NCBI GenBank assembly: GCA_022843805.1
Contig: JALHMY010000105.1
Span: forward strand, 1 to 33,172
Direction of reading: 5' to 3'
DNA from: Fuerstiella sp.
Lineage (GTDB): Bacteria; Planctomycetota; Planctomycetia; Planctomycetales; Planctomycetaceae
DNA length: 33,172 nucleotides
Below the pieces are notes generated by a model that saw only the letters and a program-made list of their open reading frames with translations, did no database searches and was not told the origin of the DNA. The position numbers and the translations under genes are program-made. This document shows, in pieces, positions 7,974 through 15,465 of the stretch (the first letter of the stretch is position 1; each line of letters starts with the position of its first letter).

Positions 7974-9599
7974 TTGATTCTGCAGACGATCTTTGACTTT
8001 GTGAGTAATAAATTGATTCCGGAACTGCACTTTCCATGGCTGGAACTGTCGATTGTCATTCCATTTGTTGGAGCGATGATCTGCGGTCTTCAGAGAAACA
8101 CTGACGTCGCTCGCCGATATGCGATCACATTGAGTGCCTGCACCCTTTTCTGTTCAGCCGGAGAATGGGTGGATTTCAGTACCCTGAATACGTTCTCGGC
8201 CCATGATCACTGGGACTTTGTGCAGAGCGTCTTTCATCGTGACATTTTCGTCATCGATGAACTGAGTGCCCCGCTGCTCCCGCTGACAGCTCTGATGTAT
8301 TTTCTGACAATCATTTCCACGCTGCGAACCAAAGCCGGCCGTTTTTCGTTCGGGCTCACACTGTTGTCTGAATCTCTGGCCCTGGCGACGCTCAGCTGTC
8401 GTGAACCGTGGGTGATTATCACCCTGCTGTCGCTCGCAATTCTGCCGCCCTGGATCGAACTGAAGCGAAGACAGCGATCCACACGAATTTACAGTCTGCA
8501 TATGGGGCTTTACGTGGCTTTGCTGCTGATCGGCTGGACTCTCGTCAACGTTTCCGATGATCAGCAGAATGTGCCTCTGCTGGCGTCAGCAATGCTGACG
8601 ATGGCAGCATTGTTACGTGCGGGAGTTGTGCCGGTCCACCCATGGCTGACGGACCTGTTTGAGAACGCCACGTTTGGAACAGCTCTCCTGTTCGTCACCC
8701 CCATGACCGGCGCCTATGCCGTCATGCGACTGGTGTTACCCGTGGCTCCCGCATGGGCGATGCAGAGTATTGCAATTCTTTCACTGATTACTGCCGTCTA
8801 TGCGGCAGGAATGTCCCTGATACAGACGGACGCAAGACGCTTTTTCTGCTATCTGTTTCTGAGTCACTCTTCTCTCGTTCTTGTCGGACTGGAAATTGTT
8901 ACGCCAATCGGCATGACAGGTGCACTGTGTGTCTGGCTTTCCGTTGGATTATCTCTGGGAGGATTTGGTCTTACCCTGCGGTCCATCGAAGCAAGAATTG
9001 GCAAAATTCAGCTTGATCAGTTCCATGGGCTCTATGAACACATGCCCATGCTGGCATCCCTGTTTCTGCTCATGGGACTTTCTTCGATCGGCTTTCCCGG
9101 GACACTGGGTTTTGTCGGTATGGAACTGCTGGTCGAGGGAACAGTCGAAGTTTATCCGCTCGTGGGAATCGCTTTGGTTTTCACAGCGGCGCTCAACGGT
9201 ATTTCCATCCTGAAGGCGTATTTTCGAATTTTCAGTGGTACTCGCCATATCGCCACAGTACCTCTGAAAGCCAAGCCCAGCGAACGATTCTCAGTGCTGG
9301 TGCTGAGCTTGCTTGTGCTCGGCGGCGGCCTGTGGCCGCAACCGGGAGTTCACTCGCGATATCACGCGGCAACAGCACTGCTGCAACTGCGCAGCACGAC
9401 AACGCCTGAACACAACTCCGATCAACTCGAACAGAACACAACAACACCGAGTGCCCTCGAACAGTTGCTCGACCTCGAACACAGGCCAGCTGATTCCCAC
9501 TCACAGAATGTTCACGATGGCTCGGCGAGTGACCAGTTGAACGAGTCCACGCTTCCGAAAAAATCTTCCAGTGAAACGGATTCAAAACATGAGCACTAA
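7974..9599 (+). CDS. Second NuoL/NuoM-family membrane subunit, DabB-associated
   Basis: A 541-residue polytopic membrane protein of the proton-conducting transporter (NuoL/M/N, Mrp) superfamily, with many hydrophobic helices over residues 20-470. The equivalent of the translocation lysine is an arginine here (Arg215 in ALLRAGVVPVHPWL), and no clear GWE motif is visible, so ion conduction may be altered or lost. The last 75 or so residues form a hydrophilic Ser/Thr/Asn/Glu-rich tail with no helices. The start is uncertain: TTG at 7974 lacks a clear ribosome-binding site, and GTG at 8001 is possible. It probably acts with DabA and the preceding subunit. Its end overlaps the SulP start by 11 bases, implying translational coupling. 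Confidence 0.82.
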   Translation: MILQTIFDFVSNKLIPELHFPWLELSIVIPFVGAMICGLQRNTDVARRYAITLSACTLFCSAGEWVDFSTLNTFSAHDHWDFVQSVFHRDIFVIDELSAPLLPLTALMYFLTIISTLRTKAGRFSFGLTLLSESLALATLSCREPWVIITLLSLAILPPWIELKRRQRSTRIYSLHMGLYVALLLIGWTLVNVSDDQQNVPLLASAMLTMAALLRAGVVPVHPWLTDLFENATFGTALLFVTPMTGAYAVMRLVLPVAPAWAMQSIAILSLITAVYAAGMSLIQTDARRFFCYLFLSHSSLVLVGLEIVTPIGMTGALCVWLSVGLSLGGFGLTLRSIEARIGKIQLDQFHGLYEHMPMLASLFLLMGLSSIGFPGTLGFVGMELLVEGTVEVYPLVGIALVFTAALNGISILKAYFRIFSGTRHIATVPLKAKPSERFSVLVLSLLVLGGGLWPQPGVHSRYHAATALLQLRSTTTPEHNSDQLEQNTTTPSALEQLLDLEHRPADSHSQNVHDGSASDQLNESTLPKKSSSETDSKHEH

Positions 9600-11595
9600 C
9601 GACTCGGAAACACCTGTCCATGTTTCCAAAAACCCCTTTCGTCACTGGAAACAGGATTTCCTCGCATCGCTTGTTGTTTTCCTGGTTGCCCTGCCTTTAT
9701 GCATGGGAATCGCACTTGCCAGCGGCGCACCTGTTTCAGCTGGACTCGTGACCGGAATCGTAGGCGGGCTGCTTGTCGGATCACTCGCCGGATCGCCACT
9801 CCAGGTGAGTGGTCCGGCTGCAGGACTGACGGTTGTATGCGGTGAAGTGATTCGCCAGCACGGCATGCCGGGTCTCGGAATAGCCGTCCTGATCGGCGGG
9901 GTGATCCAGCTGATTGCCGGAATTTTCCGACTGGGCCAATGGTTTCGAGCGGTATCCCCGGCAGTGATTCACGGCATGCTGTCAGGTATCGGTATCCTGA
10001 TTCTGTCGAGCCAGATTCATGTTCTTGTGGATGACCGACCCCGCGAAAATGCGTTGAAGAACATTGCTGCAATTCCGGAAAGTTTTGCAAAGGCCGCTGG
10101 ATTTTCTGCATGGGAATCTGCACCGGAACGAGTCGCCCGAATCGCAATGCTGAGATCCATCAATTCTCTTTATGACCGTCAGCGTTCACTTCAGCGGAAT
10201 CTTGACAGGATACTTCTCAAGGCACAGGACGATACGACAAACGCGGCCGACACCACACTGACACTGCCTCCGGAATTCAGAAATATACAGGAACAGTTGC
10301 AGACAGAACTTGCTGCCACTGCTGCAGCGGCGACTGAATCGAGTATTATCTCGGGCGGAAATCCAACAGCAAACGCTGCTAAAGAAAACCTGTCCGCGGC
10401 ACAGGCAGCAATGAGCAGTGCACTGGAAAGCCTGACCGAAAACTCGCAGGGCGGTGCCATCGATCCTGACAGCCTTCGCCGAAAACTGGTCGCCGCTACG
10501 AATTCCATGTCGATACTTCTGTCCGATTTAAAGCGAAATGACTGGGCTGGAAAGATCGGCTTACTTTCAGTATTGATCATTTTTGTCTGGCAATTTACGG
10601 CTAAAGGTGGCTTGAAGCTGATTCCCGCTCCGCTGCTCGCCATCATTGCAGCAACATCCGTAGCGCAGCTCCTTCATATCCCAGTCCTTTATGTGGATGT
10701 GCCCAATAACCTGCTCGAAGGTCTCTCCTTTCCTTCGATGAGCTCCCTGAGCTCCATCTCAATCCATGATGTGATGGTGGCGGGACTCGTTCTGGCGATT
10801 ATTGCAAGCGCTGAAACGCTGCTTTGTGCAACCGCAGTAGATCAGATGCATTCAGGTCCAAGAACGAGATATGACAAAGAACTGTGCGCTCAGGGACTCG
10901 GAAACATTGTCTGCGGTTCACTGGGTGCATTGCCAATGACCGGGGTCATTGTTCGAAGTGCCGCCAATGTTCAGGCTGGCGGTCGCACCCGGTTGTCTGC
11001 AATTCTGCATGGTCTCTGGCTGGTCCTGTTCACCTGGGCCTTAACTCCGCTGCTGCGGCTGATTCCTACCTCGGCGCTCGCAGGGATCCTGGTTTATACC
11101 GGATTCCGGCTGATTGATATCAAAGGCTTTCGACATCTGTGGCATACAAACAGAACTGAAGCAATGATCTTTCTGATCACGGTTTTAGTGATTGTGGTGG
11201 AAGATCTGCTGGTGGGGGTTGTTACCGGAATCGTCCTTTCGTCGCTGAAACTTCTGTTTCAGTTCTCACGACTTGACGTTGTATCGACCGTACAGCCGGG
11301 AAGAGCTGCTGCCGACCAGAAGGTCAGCATGGCCCTGCAGGGCGCTGCCACATTTCTGCGACTTCCGATCCTCGCTGCACGACTGGAAAAAGTCCCGGCA
11401 GGAGCAGAACTGCATATCGACCTGTCAGAACTGGATTACATCGATCATGCGTGCCTTGAACTGCTGATGAACTGGGCCAAACAACATGCGGCTACAGGTG
11501 GTCAGCTGGTGATGGACTGGGATTCCCTGCACGCTCGTTTCCGCAGTGGCGGTCAGAGACGACCGTCAAACCGTTCGGAGTCCGGCGTCTGCTGA
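9589..11595 (+). CDS. SulP family anion (probably bicarbonate) transporter with a large hydrophilic insert
   Basis: A 668-residue SulP/SLC26 transporter. The first helix (DFLASLVVFLVALPLCMGIA) and the motif VSGPAAGLTVV are typical; a C-terminal STAS domain lies at about 575-655 (ELHIDLSELDYIDHACLELL). Within the membrane domain, residues of about 165-315 form an extra Ala/Gln/Ser-rich, probably coiled-coil stretch after SSQIHVLVDDRP, where most relatives continue quickly into the next helix. I prefer the ATG at 9589 over the GTG at 9571. It is the last gene of the dab operon, so bicarbonate is the likely substrate (BicA-like), but sulfate or another anion cannot be excluded. Its stop directly abuts the end of the convergent radC gene. 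Confidence 0.9.
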   Translation: MSTNDSETPVHVSKNPFRHWKQDFLASLVVFLVALPLCMGIALASGAPVSAGLVTGIVGGLLVGSLAGSPLQVSGPAAGLTVVCGEVIRQHGMPGLGIAVLIGGVIQLIAGIFRLGQWFRAVSPAVIHGMLSGIGILILSSQIHVLVDDRPRENALKNIAAIPESFAKAAGFSAWESAPERVARIAMLRSINSLYDRQRSLQRNLDRILLKAQDDTTNAADTTLTLPPEFRNIQEQLQTELAATAAAATESSIISGGNPTANAAKENLSAAQAAMSSALESLTENSQGGAIDPDSLRRKLVAATNSMSILLSDLKRNDWAGKIGLLSVLIIFVWQFTAKGGLKLIPAPLLAIIAATSVAQLLHIPVLYVDVPNNLLEGLSFPSMSSLSSISIHDVMVAGLVLAIIASAETLLCATAVDQMHSGPRTRYDKELCAQGLGNIVCGSLGALPMTGVIVRSAANVQAGGRTRLSAILHGLWLVLFTWALTPLLRLIPTSALAGILVYTGFRLIDIKGFRHLWHTNRTEAMIFLITVLVIVVEDLLVGVVTGIVLSSLKLLFQFSRLDVVSTVQPGRAAADQKVSMALQGAATFLRLPILAARLEKVPAGAELHIDLSELDYIDHACLELLMNWAKQHAATGGQLVMDWDSLHARFRSGGQRRPSNRSESGVC

Positions 11596-12603
11596 TCACC
11601 ATCGATTCTGTGTTCGCCATTCCTGCAGACTGATGGCTTTGTCGCCAGCAACCACAATATGGTCGATCACGGGGATTCCAATGATTTCCGCAGCCGATTC
11701 AAGTCGCTCTGTCACACTGATGTCCTGATCACTTGGAGTTGGATCACCCGACGGATGATTGTGCACCACAAGGATACAGTTGGCGGCATCTCGAATGGCC
11801 GGCCGAAAGACTTCACGAGGATGGACCAGACTGTTCCGCAGTGTTCCAACTGTAATCTGATGTGAGGCGATCGGTTGATTCTTGGTGTCCAGCGTCACCA
11901 TGTGAAATTCTTCCTGTCGGGCTTCCCGGGCCAGCCTGGAAAAACGACTGAGGCAGAACTGTACGGCTGTCGCCGGACTCGTGATACGAATGCGACTGCG
12001 AAGCCCGTCATCCAGAGCTGCCGCCACCCGGCGCCCCAGCTCAATCCCCGCCATGATCTGACAGAATGCAGGTTCATTGATGGCCCGACTGCATTCCTTC
12101 AATTCTGCAAGTCCAAGTCCTGCCAGCGACTCCAGTCGATCGCCGAGTCGATTTGCGATTCGCTCTCCCGCCTGCAGAGCAGACTCACCCGGACGCCCCG
12201 AACGAATCAGTATCGCCAGTAGCTCGGCCGTACGCAGCTGTGCAGACCCGAGTTGCATGAGCCGCTCCCGGGGGCGATCCTGAACAGGAGTCGCGGTCAG
12301 CTGCGTCCCATTGATCTGTGCGTTAATCCATGGCTCCGCGTCAAACGCTTCCCGATCACTGCTCCATCGATATCGACGTCCCTGAGCTGTTTTCAGAGAT
12401 TCCAGCGTTCCGTGCCTGACCAGTTCTCGCACGATTCGAGCGGTCATGCTGCGGTGCTCGTCACCGATGCATTCCCGTATTTCCTGAAGGTCAAACTCAA
12501 CCTGCGAACGCAATCGTGAAATAACTACATGATAAACATGTTTGCGTTCAGCCTGACTGACCATCTCCGCTTTGGCGGCCGTTCCTTTGCTTGTGCGTGT
12601 CAT
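11596..12603 (-). CDS. radC: RadC/JAB-domain protein with an extra N-terminal domain
   Basis: A 335-residue RadC (DUF2466) protein against about 220 in most bacteria. Residues 110-200 hold the helix-hairpin-helix region (LLAILIRSGRPGESALQAG). Residues 205-335 hold the JAMM metalloprotease-like domain with the metal motif His281-x-His283-PSGDPTPS-xx-Asp294. The extra N-terminus (residues 20-80, with DLQEIRECIGDEHRSMTARIV then GRRYRW) looks like a winged helix, which is an inference. The function of RadC is unresolved; the old DNA-repair name is historical. The ATG at 12603 lies inside a threefold 17-bp repeat and lacks an obvious ribosome-binding site. There is no spacer between its stop and that of the SulP gene. 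Confidence 0.9.
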   Translation of the reverse strand: MTRTSKGTAAKAEMVSQAERKHVYHVVISRLRSQVEFDLQEIRECIGDEHRSMTARIVRELVRHGTLESLKTAQGRRYRWSSDREAFDAEPWINAQINGTQLTATPVQDRPRERLMQLGSAQLRTAELLAILIRSGRPGESALQAGERIANRLGDRLESLAGLGLAELKECSRAINEPAFCQIMAGIELGRRVAAALDDGLRSRIRITSPATAVQFCLSRFSRLAREARQEEFHMVTLDTKNQPIASHQITVGTLRNSLVHPREVFRPAIRDAANCILVVHNHPSGDPTPSDQDISVTERLESAAEIIGIPVIDHIVVAGDKAISLQEWRTQNRW

Positions 12604-12654
12604 GGTGTTTCACAGTTCAGGGTGTTTCACAGTTCATGGTGTTTCACAGATTGC
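12604..12654 (-). repeat. Three 17-bp tandem repeats spanning the radC start
   Basis: The unit GGTGTTTCACAGTTCA begins at 12604, 12621 and 12638 with a 17-base period, the last copy diverging at its end. Read on the minus strand, the unit is ACTGTGAAACACCATGA, so the region just before and including the radC ATG is repeated. The ATG in the outer copy (12637) is out of frame and would encode only MNCETP before a stop. Confidence 0.8.
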
Positions 12655-12680
12655 TGTCAGTCGAGTTGCCGGATCCCCAT

Positions 12681-12706
12681 CGGGTGGAACATATTAATTC
12701 CACCCG
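12681..12706 (-). other. Perfect hairpin between the DUF3500 gene and radC
   Basis: CGGGTGGAA (12681-12689) pairs with TTCCACCCG (12698-12706) around an 8-base AT-rich loop. It lies about 40 bases past the DUF3500 stop. There is no T-run on either side, so it may be a rho-dependent end, a processing site or a transcript stabiliser. Confidence 0.5.
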
Positions 12707-12746
12707 CGGAGTATTTCCAGTCTGCCAGCACGCACGTCTGCTGCAC

Positions 12747-13799
12747 CTACTTTGAAACGTTAAAATCACCGCCCGTGTTTCGCCACATTGCATGGACATG
12801 ATTTGCTTCATTCTGAGTATTGTTGTACTCAATAATGAATGTCTTCCCCTGAACGACATAGTGATGCGGCTGATTGCGGTCCGGCCCGCCCCACCAGGCA
12901 ATCTTTACGTCGTCAAGTCCGGACTCTGTGATGGCCTGCATTCGGTCACGAACAACGGCCGGTGGCATGGCCGCCAGATACTCGCCAATCAGTTCCTTCA
13001 TCAGTCCCTGCTGTTCAGTCGACATGTCACCAAAACGCAGCCCAACCGCTTCAGACAGTACCGGCTGAGCTTCTCCGCCGCCTCGAACATCTCCCGGGGC
13101 TTCCATTGATATCCACATGACTTTCCGCTGTTCTTCGCTGCACGCTTTCAGAATCTCGCGTGCCAGATCCTCGCGGCGCCCGAGCACTCGAAGACTGCGA
13201 CCCGGACCGCCTTCGATCACTCCGGGATTTGCACCAAAGAACTCAGGCGTGCTGCTGGTGATTTTGCCGTCGGTGATGCTGAAATTCAGAGACAAATGAT
13301 GGCCTTCAACACGCCATCCCCATGTTCCTTTGGCTGCAGGTGTTCCAAAAATTGTGATGAAATACTTATGAGGATGACGACGCTGGCGGCGAACCTCTTC
13401 TTCACCCCCCTCAAAAAGATACAACACTTCCTCCAGACTGCGGACCTGCAAAGTCTTTTCGTAGCCGGCTGCAGACAACCCGGCCTTGATCAGATCTTCG
13501 CCTGACTGCCGAGCAGCACCAGTCAGGTCCCAAAGACCAACGCCATTTCGATCACGTGGAATAAAATGCCAGTTCAATCGCTCCGGATGATCATAAGGAT
13601 ACTGAACCTTCAGCTTCTGGCTGTAATCCAGAACCTCGACAAATCGGCCAGCAGATTCCGTCATCTTCAAACCTGATGTGTCCTCTGCCGCACTGTCCTC
13701 CGCTGCGTTACTCTCCGCCGCACACAGTACGTCTGTTGAGAACAGGCTGAGCGACATCGTCAGACACAGCCACATGAAACGAATTTTTTGTCCTGGCAT
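12747..13799 (-). CDS. Secreted DUF3500 protein
   Basis: A 350-residue exported protein resembling the DUF3500 family, whose biochemical role is not established. The start at 13799 gives a good signal peptide (MPGQKIRFMWLCLTMSLSLF, cleavage expected near VLCAA). Visible landmarks are the segment RLNWHFIPRDRNGVGLWDLT, an FGTPAAKGTWGWRVEGHHLS motif, and a His-rich C-terminus (NQPHHYVVQGKTFIIEYNN, then NEANHVHAMWR), which could bind a metal. The longer frame from 13859 adds a second hydrophobic stretch and is less likely. The HIT gene lies 69 bases upstream in the same direction. Confidence 0.82.
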   Translation of the reverse strand: MPGQKIRFMWLCLTMSLSLFSTDVLCAAESNAAEDSAAEDTSGLKMTESAGRFVEVLDYSQKLKVQYPYDHPERLNWHFIPRDRNGVGLWDLTGAARQSGEDLIKAGLSAAGYEKTLQVRSLEEVLYLFEGGEEEVRRQRRHPHKYFITIFGTPAAKGTWGWRVEGHHLSLNFSITDGKITSSTPEFFGANPGVIEGGPGRSLRVLGRREDLAREILKACSEEQRKVMWISMEAPGDVRGGGEAQPVLSEAVGLRFGDMSTEQQGLMKELIGEYLAAMPPAVVRDRMQAITESGLDDVKIAWWGGPDRNQPHHYVVQGKTFIIEYNNTQNEANHVHAMWRNTGGDFNVSK

Positions 13800-13868
13800 C
13801 AGGAGATCCAATCTTGTTAGGGGAAGGAACGAAAGCAACGTCACAACCAATCGCAACACACCGCTACT

Positions 13869-14207
13869 TTACCCCGGAGGCCACTTCAGGTCACGTCCGC
13901 CGAGAATATGAATGTGCAGATGAAACACCGTCTGACCGGCCTGAGCTCCCGTGTTGATCACAGTCCGATAGCCACCGCCAATCCCCAGCAGCGAGGCCAC
14001 TTTGGGGACTGTCAGCATAAGATGAGCACACAGGTCCCGGTGATCGACCGCAGAAAGCTGGTCCAGCGATACGATCGCTGTCTTTGGGATCAGCAGCACA
14101 TGTACTGGTGCCTGAGGATTGATATCGCGAAATGCAAGACACTGGTCGTCCTCATACACGATATCAGCCGGAATTTCCCGATTGATGATTTTCGTAAAGA
14201 TCGTCAC
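13869..14207 (-). CDS. HIT (histidine triad) family nucleotide hydrolase
   Basis: A 112-residue protein of the HINT branch of the histidine triad superfamily, expected to hydrolyse purine nucleoside phosphoramidates or similar substrates in the cytoplasm. The triad His96-x-His98-x-His100 (HLHIHILGG) is intact, with the middle histidine of the family acting as nucleophile. The N-terminal FTKIINREIPADIVYEDD and the internal DINPQAPVHVLLIPK segments are diagnostic, and the length is normal. It is probably co-transcribed with the DUF3500 gene downstream. Confidence 0.95.
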   Translation of the reverse strand: MTIFTKIINREIPADIVYEDDQCLAFRDINPQAPVHVLLIPKTAIVSLDQLSAVDHRDLCAHLMLTVPKVASLLGIGGGYRTVINTGAQAGQTVFHLHIHILGGRDLKWPPG

Positions 14208-14294
14208 TCTTCAAATCCTGCAATGAATCAGATGAATAAGCCAGACGTCCGCCACATGCTGGTCCAATACTTCTTCGTCAACCCGAAGTCTAAA

Positions 14295-14432
14295 TTACGC
14301 CAGCAAAAAAAGCGATGTCCCGCAGTGTTCATGAGCTTCCTGAAATTCAGGATACTCGATAAACAATATGGGACATCGCTCATAAAAACTCTGCAGGCCG
14401 TCCTGGCTCTGCAGATATCGTTTCAACAGCAT
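14295..14432 (-). CDS. 45-residue ORF with a perfect ribosome-binding site
   Basis: A short frame on the minus strand starting MLLKRYLQSQDGLQSFYERC, ending after 45 codons (SLFLLA then TAA). GAGGAGG stands 5 bases before the ATG, one of the strongest ribosome-binding sites in the window. The peptide is mixed in character, with two Cys and a hydrophobic end. The coding stretch also contains an 11-bp inverted repeat (AGCGATGTCCC at 14310-14320, GGGACATCGCT at 14370-14380), so its mRNA can form a long-range stem. I do not recognise the family. It lies between the CPNGQC-protein gene and the HIT gene, all in the same direction. Confidence 0.55.
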   Translation of the reverse strand: MLLKRYLQSQDGLQSFYERCPILFIEYPEFQEAHEHCGTSLFLLA

Positions 14433-14464
14433 GGAACCTCCTCAGCTCTCAGTTCCCGCGTTTT

Positions 14465-15187
14465 TTAGAATCTGACCGGACGAACGGCTGAGTAGCCAGG
14501 AACACCCGAAAGAGGACGATCGTACTGGCCGCTCTGAGACCGTGACATTCCAGCTGAAGGATATCCGTTACCCGGACCACACTGACCGTTCGGACATGTT
14601 CCGCACTGGCCATTGGGGCAGTTTGACGGGGCCGACATTCCAGATGTACGCGAAACCGGACGATTCAACCCACGCCCCGCCGAATACCCGAAGTCGTCCC
14701 GGCGATAATCGTTCCAGTCATTGCGGAAGTCCTGAGGTGCATATCGGCTTTGGCCGTTTGAATAAGTGTCCAGTGGGCGTGAAGCAGAAGACCAGTCACC
14801 AAGCGGACGATTGGCACTCGTGTAGTTTCCGTAGTCGGCATTCCGACCCCTGTTGTTCGTGTAACCCCTGTTGTTCGTGTAACCACTGTTGTTCGTGTAA
14901 CCACTGTTGCCAGTATATGGCCCAGCCGGGTAACCAGTTGTTCGTGCACTGGTCCCGCACTGTCCGTTCGGACACGCACTGTTTCTCGAATTGTTCTGCC
15001 ATGCCGCTCCGTTCATCCCATACATCCCGGGGTCACGCTGTGATGACACCGACCATGCCGGTACACCAGCAGCCCGGTGTCCCATCCACTGCTGTGGAAG
15101 CGGCCATTGATCTGATGCCTGGCCAACAGTCTGCGATACAACCAAAACAGCCATGGTCAGCAGTGTTCGAACAGATGACGTCTTCAT
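14465..15187 (-). CDS. Secreted repeat protein with CPNGQC motifs
   Basis: A 240-residue exported protein of unknown function. The start at 15187 (MKTSSVRTLLTMAVLVVSQT) gives a clear signal peptide cleaved near GQAS; the longer frame from 15349 has no such feature. The mature part is Gly/Asn/Ser/Tyr-rich and low in complexity. It has one CPNGQCG copy near the middle and two back to back near the C-terminus, and a tandem GYTNN repeat (four copies in a row, one as GYTNNS). Paired cysteines in CPNGQC could form disulfides or bind metal. The composition suggests a cell-surface or matrix protein. The opposite-strand Cys-rich frame over the same bases is a shadow. Confidence 0.72.
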   Translation of the reverse strand: MKTSSVRTLLTMAVLVVSQTVGQASDQWPLPQQWMGHRAAGVPAWSVSSQRDPGMYGMNGAAWQNNSRNSACPNGQCGTSARTTGYPAGPYTGNSGYTNNSGYTNNRGYTNNRGRNADYGNYTSANRPLGDWSSASRPLDTYSNGQSRYAPQDFRNDWNDYRRDDFGYSAGRGLNRPVSRTSGMSAPSNCPNGQCGTCPNGQCGPGNGYPSAGMSRSQSGQYDRPLSGVPGYSAVRPVRF

Positions 15188-15302
15188 AGTCCACGTTCCT
15201 TCGCAAGGGTGTTGTCTGTCTGCTGTGATTCTCAGCCTTTTGTAAGGTTCTGAGAGGCAGCTTGTCGCAGCGATTTCCTCAAGATGACTTGTGTCATTTT
15301 GG

Positions 15303-15318
15303 TTTCGTTGTGACGAAA
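15303..15318. promoter_or_regulatory. Small palindrome upstream of the CPNGQC-protein gene
   Basis: TTTCGT (15303-15308) and ACGAAA (15313-15318) are separated by TGTG, about 115 bases before the start at 15187. It could be an operator for a dimeric regulator, or chance. Confidence 0.3.
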
Positions 15319-15465
15319 TCAGATCAATGCGAACACCATGCCGAAACAAACGTTTTCATTTTCACAGCCAAAAAAGGCCCCAAAGCAAAAATCAATCAGA
15401 CACTGCAAGCTGATGGCGTGCATTCATTTTGACACCAGCCGACATCGTGTTGACGAAAGCAGTGG

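Noticed and set aside
6512..9599. Part of respiratory complex I (nuoL/nuoM)
   Set aside because: No other nuo genes are present, and the position after dabA with shortened length fits DAB-type subunits.
14542..15189. Plus-strand Cys-rich frame with CCSCN repeats, metallothionein-like
   Set aside because: It is the opposite strand of the GYTNN/CPNGQC gene, which has a signal peptide and a better start.
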